DNA of 64,000 nucleotides from Streptomyces sp. V3I8 (GTDB taxonomy: Bacteria; Actinomycetota; Actinomycetes; Streptomycetales; Streptomycetaceae): assembly GCF_030817535.1 (NCBI RefSeq), contig NZ_JAUSZL010000004.1, forward strand, positions 62,001 through 126,000, given 5' to 3'. Position 1 is the stretch's first letter, and the number at the start of each line of letters is the position of its first letter. Shown here piece after piece: positions 46,026-54,841 of this stretch. The notes beneath the pieces were generated by a model. The model saw only the letters and a list, made by a program, of their open reading frames with translations, made no database searches and was not told the origin of the DNA. Made by a program: the position numbers and the translations under genes.

Positions 46026-47813
46026 TCAACGCTCGCCGTTCTCCGGGGCACGACTGAGCAGGACGTGTGTGGCGGCCAGTTCACGGTATGCCGGGCTGGT
46101 GGCGAGAAGTTGGTCGTGCCGTCCGGAGGCCACCGTGCGGCCGTCTTCGAGGACGACGATCCGGTCGGCGTGCTGAACGGTGGACAGGCGGTGTGCGATG
46201 ACGAGGACCGCGCAGTCGCGGGCGACGGCGCTGAGCGCCCGGGTCAGAGCCCTCTCGTTGACGGTGTCCAGATGCGAGGTGTGCTCGTCGAGCAGGAGCA
46301 GCCTCGGACGGGCGAGCAGGGCGCGGGCCAGGGCCACACGCTGGCGTTCTCCCGCGGAGAGAGTGCCGCCGCGATCGCCCAGCCTGCCGTCCAGACCCCC
46401 GGTCAATCGCTGCACCACGTGGTCGAGCCGGGTCAGTCGTACCACGCGGAGGATGTCGTCGTCCGTGGCGTCGGGGGCCGCGTAGGTGATGTTCTCCCGG
46501 AGCGTGCCCTCCAGTACGTGGGTGTTCTGATCCACGAGAGCGATACCCGCCCGGCACTGTTGGCGGCTCAGGCCCGTGGTCGGACGGCCGTCGAGCCGGA
46601 TGGTTCCGGTGTCGGGGTCGTAGAGGCGCGCGACCAGGGAGAAGAGTGTGCTTTTGCCGGCTCCTGAGCGGCCGACGAGAGCCACGAGTCCATGGCGCGG
46701 CACGGTGAAGGTCGCCCCGCGAAGGACTGGCCGGTCCGGGACGTAGGCGAAATGGATGTCGGTCAGTTCGAGCGCGGGGGTCGCGGAGAGCGGGGTGGTC
46801 GACGGTGCGCCGGGGCCCGCGTGGCCGGGCCGCTGCGCGGGTTCCTCGGGGAGGTCGAGGACCTCGTCGATCCTCAGGTACGCGCCCGCCCCACGCTGGA
46901 TCAGGCCGATGGCGCGGAACACCGACGACAGGGGCATGACCAGGTACGACGCGTACAGCAGGAAGGCGACCAGGTCTCCCAGCGAGTCCGCTCCACCACT
47001 CCCGACCCGCATGCCGCCGATGACCAGAACGAGCAGGAAGGAGCCCTGGACCGCGAGTTCGACGGCGCTGCTCATGACCGCGGCCAGTTTCGCCGTTTGT
47101 ACGCCGGACCGGTAGGCCGAGTCCACCCGCTCGCCGATGCGGTGCGCTTCGCGTTCCTCGGCCCGGTACACCCGGACCACCGGCAGGGCGCCGAGGGCGC
47201 GTTCCAGTTCCGCGGCGACGGCGCCCAGGGAAGTCTGCACGTGCTCCGAGGCCACTCGCATGCCTTTCAGGAGCGTGGTGACGACGGCTGCGGCCAGGGC
47301 CACCGTCGCCACGACGAGGAGCAGCAGCAGCGGGTCCAGCCACAGCATCAGCAGCAGTGCCCCGGCCGAGACGAGGCAGCCGGTGAGGAGATCGACCAGG
47401 GCCTGGGAGACGACGTCCCGCAGCAGAGTGGTGTCGGCGGTGACGCGGGAGACGAGGTCGCCGCGGCGGTGCCGGTCCACTTCCCGCATCTCCAACCGCA
47501 GCAGCCGCGAGACGAGTCCGTGGCGCACCGTGCGGATCACGCCCTCGCCCATGCGGTCCAGCAGGAACCGGCCGGTCGCTCCGGCGGCGGCCTCCGCGGC
47601 GAAGAGCACGGACAGGAGCAGCAGGAAGGGCCACAGCGCCTCGCCGCGGGCGCTGGAATTCACGACGTGCTTGGCGACGAGCGGCTGGGCGAGTCCGAGG
47701 GCCGACGCGGCCAGGGTCAGCCCGGTCGCTGTGGCGATACTGGAGCGGTGCCCGGACGTCAGACGGAACAGGGCGGCGACGGAACCTCCCGTCGTCTGCG
47801 ACGGCCGTGTCAT
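46026..47813 (-). CDS. Lasso peptide ABC exporter (fused membrane and ATPase)
   Basis: The 595-residue protein has an ABC transporter membrane domain (about 20-310, six predicted helices) and an ATPase domain (about 345-590) with Walker A GRSGAGKST, signature [16 protein letters not shown] and Walker B LLLDEHTSHLD. The usual LSGGQ is LSAGE and the Walker B glutamate is conserved. It begins immediately after the B2 stop (TGAATG). LarD/McjD-like exporters secrete the mature lasso peptide and give immunity. Confidence 0.93.
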   Translation of the reverse strand: MTRPSQTTGGSVAALFRLTSGHRSSIATATGLTLAASALGLAQPLVAKHVVNSSARGEALWPFLLLLSVLFAAEAAAGATGRFLLDRMGEGVIRTVRHGLVSRLLRLEMREVDRHRRGDLVSRVTADTTLLRDVVSQALVDLLTGCLVSAGALLLMLWLDPLLLLLVVATVALAAAVVTTLLKGMRVASEHVQTSLGAVAAELERALGALPVVRVYRAEEREAHRIGERVDSAYRSGVQTAKLAAVMSSAVELAVQGSFLLVLVIGGMRVGSGGADSLGDLVAFLLYASYLVMPLSSVFRAIGLIQRGAGAYLRIDEVLDLPEEPAQRPGHAGPGAPSTTPLSATPALELTDIHFAYVPDRPVLRGATFTVPRHGLVALVGRSGAGKSTLFSLVARLYDPDTGTIRLDGRPTTGLSRQQCRAGIALVDQNTHVLEGTLRENITYAAPDATDDDILRVVRLTRLDHVVQRLTGGLDGRLGDRGGTLSAGERQRVALARALLARPRLLLLDEHTSHLDTVNERALTRALSAVARDCAVLVIAHRLSTVQHADRIVVLEDGRTVASGRHDQLLATSPAYRELAATHVLLSRAPENGER

Positions 47814-48248
47814 TCACGTCCCCGCACGCCGCACCGGAGCCACGGTCACCAGTCGTGCGAAGTAGTCGTCCGGGACCCCCTCGCCGATGGGGCGGCCGTC
47901 GGCCTCGATCCAGGCGTGGGCGCTGAACGGCGGCACCTTGCGCACTCCGGTGCACCAGGTGGGCCAGGCGCCGTGGATCCGGCACAGCAGGGCCGCCCCG
48001 AGCGACCGGGGGAGGCAGCCGCGTGGCCCCGCGCAGCGCAGGCTCACCGCGCACAGCGCCTCACGGGCCGCCGCGGCCTGCGCGAGGGTGGCGGGCCGCG
48101 CGCCACGACGGACCCGCTCCAGTACGGCGCGGATATGACGCGGCGGCAGGAAGGACAGCATCAACGCGGGGACCAGGACGAGGCGAGCGGCCAGTCGCCG
48201 GGCGAGGGGGACTCCGGTGGGCCGGTCCAGGGCGCTGGGAGTGGTCAT
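47814..48248 (-). CDS. Lasso peptide leader peptidase (B2)
   Basis: The 144-residue transglutaminase-like cysteine protease has the catalytic cysteine in RGCLPRSLGAALL (about Cys78), the histidine in FSAHAWIEADG (about His111) and an aspartate six residues later. This is the B2 half of split B proteins. It cuts the precursor after the leader, two residues past the conserved threonine. It overlaps the B1 gene as ATGA and directly precedes the exporter. Confidence 0.93.
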   Translation of the reverse strand: MTTPSALDRPTGVPLARRLAARLVLVPALMLSFLPPRHIRAVLERVRRGARPATLAQAAAAREALCAVSLRCAGPRGCLPRSLGAALLCRIHGAWPTWCTGVRKVPPFSAHAWIEADGRPIGEGVPDDYFARLVTVAPVRRAGT

Positions 48249-48499
48249 GAGACCAGCCCCGCGGACCGGAGGTCGCGTACCAGTGCCGACACGTCCTGCT
48301 CCGCGTGATCGCGGTCGATGTCGAACCGGGCGACGAGCGCCGTGACGGCGGCCGCCTCGTCGCCCTCGGTCATGAGCATCCTCACCACCAGTGCGCCCGT
48401 GGGGTTGAGTTCCCAGTACTCACCGGTGCGCTGGTCGAGGAGCACCGTTCCGTACTCGGTCTCCGCGGTGGAGACGTCGGTGCCGAATCGGAGCGTCAC
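48245..48499 (-). CDS. Lasso peptide RRE/PqqD-like protein (B1)
   Basis: The 84-residue protein FGTDVSTAETEYGTVLLDQ, then TGEYWELNPTGALVVRMLM, is a stand-alone RiPP recognition element. It binds the leader through its winged-helix beta strand and delivers the precursor to the peptidase and cyclase. Such split B1/B2 proteins are the rule in actinobacteria. It sits between the cyclase and B2 genes. Confidence 0.93.
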   Translation of the reverse strand: MTLRFGTDVSTAETEYGTVLLDQRTGEYWELNPTGALVVRMLMTEGDEAAAVTALVARFDIDRDHAEQDVSALVRDLRSAGLVS

Positions 48500-48527
48500 G
48501 GGATCGGTCCCTTTCTGCTGTCTTCCG

Positions 48528-50384
48528 TCATCCGACGGCGGATCCGGGACGCGGGGCGCGGTCCCGGGAGCGCAGCCACACCTCGCACGCGACGGTCGAG
48601 TAGAGGATCGCGTCGCGCAGACCAGGCGCGGAGGGCCGCTGCGCGAGCCGGCGCAGTTCCCCGCCGTCCACCAGGCCGAGGCTTTCCAGCCTGGAGTCGG
48701 TCCACAGAGTCATCAGGTCGCCCCGGTGGCGGCGCAGTCCGTCCGACGCGTCCATCGAGGCCTCCGCCTTGTTGGCACGCCGCAGGCACTCCTCCGGAAC
48801 GACACCGCGCATCGCCTCGCTGAGCAGCGGTTTGTACCGCCATGGCGTGACGCGTTCGTCCGGCCGTACCGCCAGGCACGCCTCGATCACGCGGTCGTCC
48901 AGGTACGGCGACGCCATCGGAAGTCCCGCTCGGGTCGCCATCCGCTCCCACTGGCGGAGGATGCGCGTGCAGGTGCGGATCAGCTCCAGGTCAGTGTGCA
49001 TGCCGCGGTCCGCGTGCAGCGGCTCGGCCTGTGCGGCCGAGTCCAGCAGGGCTCGGCGGGCGAGCCGTTCCGTCTCGGAGGTCATCCAGGGAAACAAGCG
49101 GGGTGACATCCCCCAACCGAGGCTTGCGGTCACCGAGGACTGCGGCATCGGAGCGCGTAGCCGACGGACGGAGTCGGCCAGCCAGCCGGAGTACGTGCGG
49201 GAGTCGGCGAGGGCACGCGCCGTCCCACCGAGCGGCCAGTTCCACAGGGCGCGAAAGCCGCGCAACTGGCGCAGCGCGAACAGCGGGCGGGTGCGCAGCA
49301 GTCCGTGGTAGTACGCCTCCGAGCACCAGGCGACGTGGTCGCCGCCGATGCCGGTGAGGTGCACCCGGCTGCGGCGTGCGGCCAGCCACGGCAGGTGCTG
49401 CAGGACGCGCGAGCGGTCCATCACGCCGATGGTCGGCTCGTCGAGCAGGTCGTCGATGCCCAGCAGGTCCGAGTAGACCAGGGCCGAGGCGTCCGGGTCC
49501 CAGACGGCGTGGTCCACCTTCGGCAGGTGCTGTGCCGCCTGCCGGGCCCACGCCAGGTCGGTGTCCGCGGGATCCCGGCCGGGCCAGGTCGCCGCCACCA
49601 CGGAGGCGGTGGAGCGGGCGGCCAGGAAGCAGACGGAGGTGGAGTCCAGTCCGCCGGACAGGTCGCAGCTGACCACACCGCCCGGCCGGGTCCGGACGTC
49701 CACGGCCTCGGCCAGCGCCGTGCGGACGGCCGGCGCGCCCTGTGCGAGGGTGCGGGTCGGCTCCGGTGGCCGCCACCAGCGTGAACTGCGGACCCGGTGT
49801 CCGTCCGCGGAGATGAACAGGGCCTCCTCCGGGGAGACCGCGTCGACCCCCTGCCAGACCGAGGTCTCGTACAGCGGATGCGGCACGGGCCACAGGAGCC
49901 GGGCGGCCAGTCGGCCGGTGTCCGGCCTGCTCCCCAAGGCCTCGGCGAGCAGGTCCGCGCTCGTCGCCGCCACGCGGACGCCACCGATCCGGGCGTGGAA
50001 GACCAGCCGCAGCCCGGAGGCCGTGCCCTGCATCCTGAGCTGCCCGTCGTGGGTGGCCACCAGATGGAAACTGCCCGGCACGGACCGGGCCAGGGCGTCG
50101 AGTTCAGTGAGGTCGCGCATGCGTGCGGCCTGGCGTTCGAGCTGTTGCCGGTCGGCTGCACACCAGCCGACGGCGGCCAGGGCCGTTGTGCCGGCCCGGG
50201 CCGAGATGATCTCCGTGCCGGACCAGCGGCCGATCAGCCAGGGCCGGCCCGAGGCATGGGTGAGGACACACGTACCGGGGTGGCGGAAGAACCGGACCGC
50301 GGCGGCCGCCTCCTCGCAGTCGGGAAAGACAGCGAAGTGGGCGTCGCCGCGCTCCGGTTCCGCACTCTCATGCATGGGGGACAT
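48528..50384 (-). CDS. Lasso peptide macrolactam synthetase (C)
   Basis: This 618-residue asparagine-synthetase homologue activates the side-chain carboxyl of the ring acid as an AMP ester and closes the ring onto the core N-terminus. The ATP-binding motif SCDLSGGLDSTSV is near residue 240, followed by LTGIGGDHVAW. The N-terminal glutaminase-like part lacks the catalytic Cys2 (it begins MSPMHES), as normal for lasso cyclases. It starts at 50384 or at the second ATG 50375, with little ribosome site, 26 bp after the precursor stop. Confidence 0.94.
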   Translation of the reverse strand: MSPMHESAEPERGDAHFAVFPDCEEAAAAVRFFRHPGTCVLTHASGRPWLIGRWSGTEIISARAGTTALAAVGWCAADRQQLERQAARMRDLTELDALARSVPGSFHLVATHDGQLRMQGTASGLRLVFHARIGGVRVAATSADLLAEALGSRPDTGRLAARLLWPVPHPLYETSVWQGVDAVSPEEALFISADGHRVRSSRWWRPPEPTRTLAQGAPAVRTALAEAVDVRTRPGGVVSCDLSGGLDSTSVCFLAARSTASVVAATWPGRDPADTDLAWARQAAQHLPKVDHAVWDPDASALVYSDLLGIDDLLDEPTIGVMDRSRVLQHLPWLAARRSRVHLTGIGGDHVAWCSEAYYHGLLRTRPLFALRQLRGFRALWNWPLGGTARALADSRTYSGWLADSVRRLRAPMPQSSVTASLGWGMSPRLFPWMTSETERLARRALLDSAAQAEPLHADRGMHTDLELIRTCTRILRQWERMATRAGLPMASPYLDDRVIEACLAVRPDERVTPWRYKPLLSEAMRGVVPEECLRRANKAEASMDASDGLRRHRGDLMTLWTDSRLESLGLVDGGELRRLAQRPSAPGLRDAILYSTVACEVWLRSRDRAPRPGSAVG

Positions 50385-50410
50385 GGAGTTGCTTTACGTA
50401 CCGGCCGCCG

Positions 50411-50521
50411 TCAGTTCTTGCTGAGGATCAGGCGGTCGTTGCCGCTGCGCTGCAGCAGCCCGGTCTTGCGGCGGAACGACCCCAGCCGGACGAGCGTGGG
50501 GGCCTCGTAGGCCTTCTTCAT
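50411..50521 (-). CDS. Lasso peptide precursor, citrulassin type
   Basis: The 36-residue precursor starts at ATG 50521 behind GAGGTGA. Its leader holds the RRE-recognition pattern YEAPTLVRLGSF (Tyr5, Pro8, Leu10, Gly14, Phe16) and the conserved Thr20 at position -2. The predicted 15-residue core is LLQRSGNDRLILSKN, ring from Leu1 to Asp8. From memory, citrulassin A is LLGLAGNDRLVLSKN, so GNDRL and LSKN are conserved. Arg9 is the residue turned into citrulline in that family. The extra Arg4 inside the ring is unusual for it. Identity is by family knowledge, not by a search. Confidence 0.95.
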   Translation of the reverse strand: MKKAYEAPTLVRLGSFRRKTGLLQRSGNDRLILSKN

Positions 50522-50623
50522 GTCATCACCTCGGTGTGAGCGGTGCCGTCGGCCTTCCTCGCGTCCAACGGCGGTGTCATCAGCTAGCGGGGCGGCACGA
50601 GGCACACACAAGACGCGCGATAT

Positions 50624-50642
50624 AAGTCGTATTAGACGACTT
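50624..50642. promoter_or_regulatory. Inverted repeat upstream of the lasso operon
   Basis: AAGTCGT-ATTAG-ACGACTT is a perfect inverted repeat about 100 bp upstream of the precursor. It is embedded in an A/T-rich patch with TATA next to it, the only one nearby, so it probably marks the promoter and an operator. No regulator gene is in the operon. Confidence 0.6.
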
Positions 50643-51181
50643 GAGATGTTTGATCTGCGCCCCGTTCACCCCCGCCGGTCGGCTCCCTCGGATTCAAAGG
50701 GGGTGGCGCAGGGAGGCGATCGCACAGCAGATACTTCATCACCTGCACGAACGGCCGGAGCGCCGGCCAGGAGGGACGACCGGACGGTGTACGCGAGGGG
50801 CCAGGGCGCCGCCTGGCGCACTGCACGCCGCCAACGCAACCACCCGTACCGGTCGCGGGTGCGGTGTGCCGGCCCCGCCGAACGACTTCCTTACCTGCAG
50901 TTCGTCAAGACCGTGTCCTGCACGGTCTGAAGAGGCAGGCGGCAGGCGCCTCGGAACTTGCTCCACGAGGTCCTGCCAGGAGGAAATTCCTGTTCCGTCA
51001 GCCCCTCCGGATTGCCCGGCGGCCGCCCCATGCGCTCCCCCGCGGATCGCGCAGAGCAGGACGCAGACGCGCCGGACCCGTCGCGGACAGGTCCCGCGGT
51101 CCGGGGCGCGCCTGCACCCGCCCCTTCCCGTCTCCGTTCTTTTCTCCGACCTGGTGGGGTGTGGGGGTGTGCAGGGGGATG
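50643..51181. other. Intergenic region, no gene seen
   Basis: This is a 539-bp stretch between the lasso promoter and the stop codon of the membrane protein. All frames are irregular in codon use and carry no motif. It may hold the end of transcription of the neighbouring gene. Confidence 0.5.
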
Positions 51182-51847
51182 TCAGCCCTCGTGGTGTGCT
51201 CCTCCCCGGGGTGCGTGCCGTGTGGCGCTGCGGTAGGTGCAGATGCCCAGGGCGAGCATCCAGTAGCTGAAGACGGCGCCCATGAGGGCGGTCGTGCCCC
51301 AGCCGTTCGCCGCGTAGAAGTGCGCGGGGGTGTTGCCGAAGAACAGGGACGGTACGAAGAGCAGGTTGGCCCCCGCCAGGACGAAGGCGGAGCGGCCGGT
51401 CCAGGGCGGCAGCAGCTTCGTACGGGTGATTCCGTAGCCCACGGCGGTCAGGAGGAGCGCGAGCACGAGGCGGCCGATCGTCCCGTAGAGGAGGTAGGTG
51501 CCGCTGACCGTGATGGTCGGGTCGACCGGGTGGTCGGCGACGATGACCGCGCCGGCTTCGAGCCCGCTGGAGACCAGGGTGATCGTCGCGTAGACCAGTC
51601 CGGCGGCAAGGGCCAGCGTGCCGGCCCATTCGTGGTCGGGGGCCGCCTGTCCGAGCAGTTCGCGGAAGACCGTCACCCACACGATCAGGAAAACCAGCGC
51701 GAAGATTCCGATCAGCAGTCTGGCCAGGACGTTGGAGTCCGGTGGCGGGCCGGAGTGGACGAAGTACAGGGGTACCTCGACGATGAAGGCGGTCGCGGTG
51801 GCGATGCCGGCAAGGCCCGTCAGGCGCCTGGCGGTGGTTTCGTTCAT
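51182..51847 (-). CDS. Integral membrane protein, unknown function
   Basis: The 221-residue protein starts at ATG 51847 behind GGGGGACAG. Six or seven hydrophobic segments are visible (about 10-30, 45-65, 78-98, 110-132, 140-160, 180-205). The sequence NETTARRLTGLAGIATATAF and a terminal THRSATRHAPR-like basic tail suggest a DUF4386-like or related family common in actinobacteria. No enzymatic motif is seen. It is unlikely to belong to the lasso operon, which lies upstream on the same strand with a 539-bp gap. Confidence 0.6.
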   Translation of the reverse strand: MNETTARRLTGLAGIATATAFIVEVPLYFVHSGPPPDSNVLARLLIGIFALVFLIVWVTVFRELLGQAAPDHEWAGTLALAAGLVYATITLVSSGLEAGAVIVADHPVDPTITVSGTYLLYGTIGRLVLALLLTAVGYGITRTKLLPPWTGRSAFVLAGANLLFVPSLFFGNTPAHFYAANGWGTTALMGAVFSYWMLALGICTYRSATRHAPRGGAHHEG

Positions 51848-52062
51848 GGCTGTCCCCCTGGGGTGTCCGTGCGGTGGGTGCCTCGTTGGTTCGAGGGCGA
51901 CGGCGACGGCGTGCGCTCCTGCTGCCGTCGTCCCTGTGATCACCCGAAGGTGTTCGGAACGTGCCGGGGCGGCGGGCCTGCGCCGTGCGGGCGGGGGCAT
52001 GTGGTCCGGCGCCGGGGACAGGGCCGTGTGTGCGTGGTCGTCGTCTCCCCGTTCGCGTGCGG

Positions 52063-52701
52063 TCAGCCGCCGCCCATGCCGCCCTGCGCGGCGATCATGG
52101 TCGTCGGCAGCGCGCGTACGGCTGTCTCCAGGCCGGGCGCGAGGGTGGCGAGGCATCCCGTGCAGGCGTCGATACGGGCCCGGAAGGTCCTGTGGTCCTG
52201 CCGTGACACGACCGAGCGGATGCCGCCCGCCGCGGCCAGCGCCAGCAGCGCGGCGTCGGCGGCGGGGATCTCCCGCACGGGACCGTCCGCGTGCAGCACC
52301 GCGGACACGCGGGCGCGGAGCGCGGCGGGCACCGCGCGGTCCCGCACGACCGGCCGCCGTGCGCCGAAACGGGTGCGGGGCGCCTTCACCGTGAGGACCC
52401 CCGCCGCGGCGAGCCGGTCCTCCACCTGTGTCAGGGTCCGCTTCCGGTGGCGGCGCACGAGGTACTTCCAGCCGTGCCCGGCGGCGGCGTCGCGCAGAAC
52501 GCCGTCCAGCACGGGGTCGCCGACGGGTTGCGTGCCGGACACGGTGACCGTGCCGTCCACCTCCCCCAGCCGTCCGCGCAGGGCGAGGTCGACCAGGGCC
52601 GCGGCACGGACCAGCAACTGCGTGCGGGAACGGTCGTAAGGGCCTTCGGCCCTGTCGTCGTGGGCGAGCAGATACATGAGGCAGGCCAGGTCGTCGATCA
52701 C
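52063..52701 (-). CDS. GPP34 (GOLPH3-like) domain protein
   Basis: The 212-residue protein starts at GTG 52701. It reads DLACLMYLLAHDD, then LLVRAAALVDLALRGRLGEV and VEDRLAAAGVLT, the pattern of the GPP34 family (PF05719). Eukaryotic GOLPH3 binds phosphoinositides. Bacterial members are common in Streptomyces and of unknown function. It lies between the two-component system and the membrane protein, all on the minus strand. Confidence 0.8.
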   Translation of the reverse strand: MIDDLACLMYLLAHDDRAEGPYDRSRTQLLVRAAALVDLALRGRLGEVDGTVTVSGTQPVGDPVLDGVLRDAAAGHGWKYLVRRHRKRTLTQVEDRLAAAGVLTVKAPRTRFGARRPVVRDRAVPAALRARVSAVLHADGPVREIPAADAALLALAAAGGIRSVVSRQDHRTFRARIDACTGCLATLAPGLETAVRALPTTMIAAQGGMGGG

Positions 52702-52779
52702 ACCTCGACGTTATGGCCGGCCACCCCGGCCGCGGATCGGCCCGGGGAAGGGGCCGGCACTGGGAACACGGGAGGACGG

Positions 52780-52815
52780 CGGCCCGGCCTCCTCCTTGAG
52801 GAGGAGAGCGGGCCG
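52780..52815 (-). terminator. Hairpin terminator after the response regulator
   Basis: CGGCCCG and TCCTCC pair with GGAGGA and CGGGCCG around a short TTGA loop, immediately after the response regulator stop. Confidence 0.8.
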
Positions 52816-53475
52816 TCAGGGCCGGCGCACCCGCACGAGGCCGTGGTCGTAGGCGGCGACGACGGCCTGCACGCGGTCGCGCAGGCCCAGTTTGCGCAGC
52901 ACCGCGGTGACATGGTTCTTGACGGTGGCCTCCGACAGGCGTAGCCGTCCGGCGATCTCCGCGTTCGACAGCGCCTGCCCGATCAGGGTGAGCACCTCCC
53001 GCTCGCGGCCGGACAGGTCCCGCAGGGAGGGCGGCGGCGCCGGGTCGGGCGTGGTGCGCAGGAACCGGTCCAGGACGCGGCTGAGCACGGTCGGCGCCAG
53101 CAGCGCGTCGCCGCGCGCGGTCAGGCGGATCGCGTCGACGAGTTCGCCCGGGCGGATGTCCTTGAGCAGGAAGCCGCTCGCCCCGGCCCGCAGGGCGGCG
53201 ACCACATGCGCGTCCACGTCCCAGGTGGTCAGCACGAGCACCCGGGCCCGGGCGCCCGACTCCGCGATCCGCCGGGTCGCCTCGATGCCGTCCAGGACGG
53301 GCATGCGTACGTCCATCAGCACCACGTCGGGCGCCAGTTCCCGCGTCAGCCGCACCGCCTCCTGCCCGTCGGACGCCTCGCCCACCACCTCGAGGTCGTC
53401 CCGGGCGTCGATGATCATGCGGAATCCGGTACGGACCAGGGCCTGGTCGTCGGCCACCACCACGCGCAGCGTCAT
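52816..53475 (-). CDS. NarL/LuxR-type response regulator
   Basis: The 219-residue protein has a receiver domain (about 1-125) with Asp55 in VVLMDVRMP as the phosphorylation site and an acidic pair DD at 9-10. A LuxR helix-turn-helix (about 150-215, LSGREREVLTLIGQALSNAEI then AGRLRLSEATVKNHVTAVLRK) follows. ATG 53475 overlaps the kinase stop as ATGA, so the two are made together. Confidence 0.94.
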   Translation of the reverse strand: MTLRVVVADDQALVRTGFRMIIDARDDLEVVGEASDGQEAVRLTRELAPDVVLMDVRMPVLDGIEATRRIAESGARARVLVLTTWDVDAHVVAALRAGASGFLLKDIRPGELVDAIRLTARGDALLAPTVLSRVLDRFLRTTPDPAPPPSLRDLSGREREVLTLIGQALSNAEIAGRLRLSEATVKNHVTAVLRKLGLRDRVQAVVAAYDHGLVRVRRP

Positions 53476-54638
53476 GACGCGCCCCGCGCCGGCAGGTGCG
53501 CCGCCACCTCGAACCCGCCTCCGGGCAGCGGACCGGCGCGCAGGCTGCCGCCCACCAGCCGTGCGCGTTCCTTCATCCCCACAAGGCCGCGTTCCGCTCC
53601 GGCCGCGGCCGGAGCGCCGTGCGGTGTACGGCCGTTGTCGGCCACCGTGATCTTCACGCACTCCCCGTGGGCCGTGACGCGCACGCTCACCTCGTCCGCG
53701 CCGGCCGCGTGGCGCAGCGTGTTGGTGAGGGCCTCCTGGACGATCCGGTACGCCGCCAGATCCACCGCGGCCGGCAGTCCGTCCGCGGCGCCCTCCCGGT
53801 GCACGTGCACCGTCATCCCGGTCGCGCGCACCGTGTCGGCCAGCTCGTCCAGACGCGTGAGCGAGGGCCCCGGCTCCCGCTGCTCCCCGGCTCCCTGCGT
53901 CCCCGCCTCGGGTGCGAACGCGCGCAGCAGCAGGCGTAGTTCACCGAGCGCCGAGCGGGCGCCCGTCTCGATGGCCCGCAGCGCCCGACGGGCCTGCTCG
54001 GGCCGTTCGGCGAACACGTCGTCGGCCGCGCCCGCCTGAACGACCATCACCGACAGGGTGTGCGCCACGACGTCGTGCACCTCACGCGCGATCCGCGCAC
54101 GCTCCTCCACCACGGCCCGGCGCATCTCCGCCCTGATCCGTTCCTGCTGCGCCCTGCGCCACTGTCCCGCGGTCCAGGCCAGGAGCACCGTCAGCAGGAG
54201 GACCGCCGCACCCGCAGGGCCGCCCGCCCCGAACGCCAGCGGCGCCGGCAGGCACATCGCGGCGAGCGCCCGCACCGAGACCCGCCGCGGCCTGGTGGCC
54301 GACAGCACGCACAACGCGACCTGCGCCGCCAGCAGTGCCCCCGTCAAGGTCACCGCGGGCAGCAGCGCCCACACCGCGAGCCCCGCCGCCGCGGTCACGG
54401 CCAGTACGACGGCCGGGGCGCGCGTCTGCCACCTCAGGGCCCAGGCCTGCGCGAGGACCAGGGCCAGGGCCACGGGCAGTCGCCGGCCGTGGTCCGTGCC
54501 GGCAACGAGCACCGAGGTGCCCAGGACGGTGAGCACCAGGCCGGCCGACCCCCACCACAGCGCCCGGGCCGTCCGGGGCGGCAGCGCGCCCTGCGCCTGC
54601 CCTGCGAACGCGTCGTGGGGCTGTCTGCTGCGGTCCAC
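53472..54638 (-). CDS. Sensor histidine kinase (HisKA_3 type)
   Basis: The 388-residue protein has four or five N-terminal membrane helices (about 25-165), then the DHp motif EERARIAREVHDVVAHTLSV with the phosphoacceptor His in EVHD. The ATPase domain follows with NTLRHAAGADEVSV and VADNGRTPHGAP. It lacks a large extracellular sensing domain, so it is likely an intramembrane sensor. The signal is unknown. Confidence 0.92.
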   Translation of the reverse strand: MDRSRQPHDAFAGQAQGALPPRTARALWWGSAGLVLTVLGTSVLVAGTDHGRRLPVALALVLAQAWALRWQTRAPAVVLAVTAAAGLAVWALLPAVTLTGALLAAQVALCVLSATRPRRVSVRALAAMCLPAPLAFGAGGPAGAAVLLLTVLLAWTAGQWRRAQQERIRAEMRRAVVEERARIAREVHDVVAHTLSVMVVQAGAADDVFAERPEQARRALRAIETGARSALGELRLLLRAFAPEAGTQGAGEQREPGPSLTRLDELADTVRATGMTVHVHREGAADGLPAAVDLAAYRIVQEALTNTLRHAAGADEVSVRVTAHGECVKITVADNGRTPHGAPAAAGAERGLVGMKERARLVGGSLRAGPLPGGGFEVAAHLPARGAS

Positions 54639-54841
54639 GCCCCGATCCTATCGGCGCGGAGCGGGCCGGGCCGTGGGAGGAAGCGGCCGCCCGCGGGTTC
54701 GAGGGAGTCGTCAGGGTGTGCGGGCGACCACGGGTGCGGGCCGCTCTCGCGGTGCCGGGCGTACAGCCGCGTGCGGCGGACGGTGCCGGATCACGCGGGC
54801 GGTGGCTCGGATGCGGCCCGGGCGGCGGCTTCGCGCGCCGT

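Noticed and set aside
48528..50384. Reading this gene as ordinary asparagine synthase
   Set aside because: It lacks Cys2 of the glutaminase domain and sits directly behind a lasso precursor and before RRE and peptidase genes, so it is the lasso cyclase.
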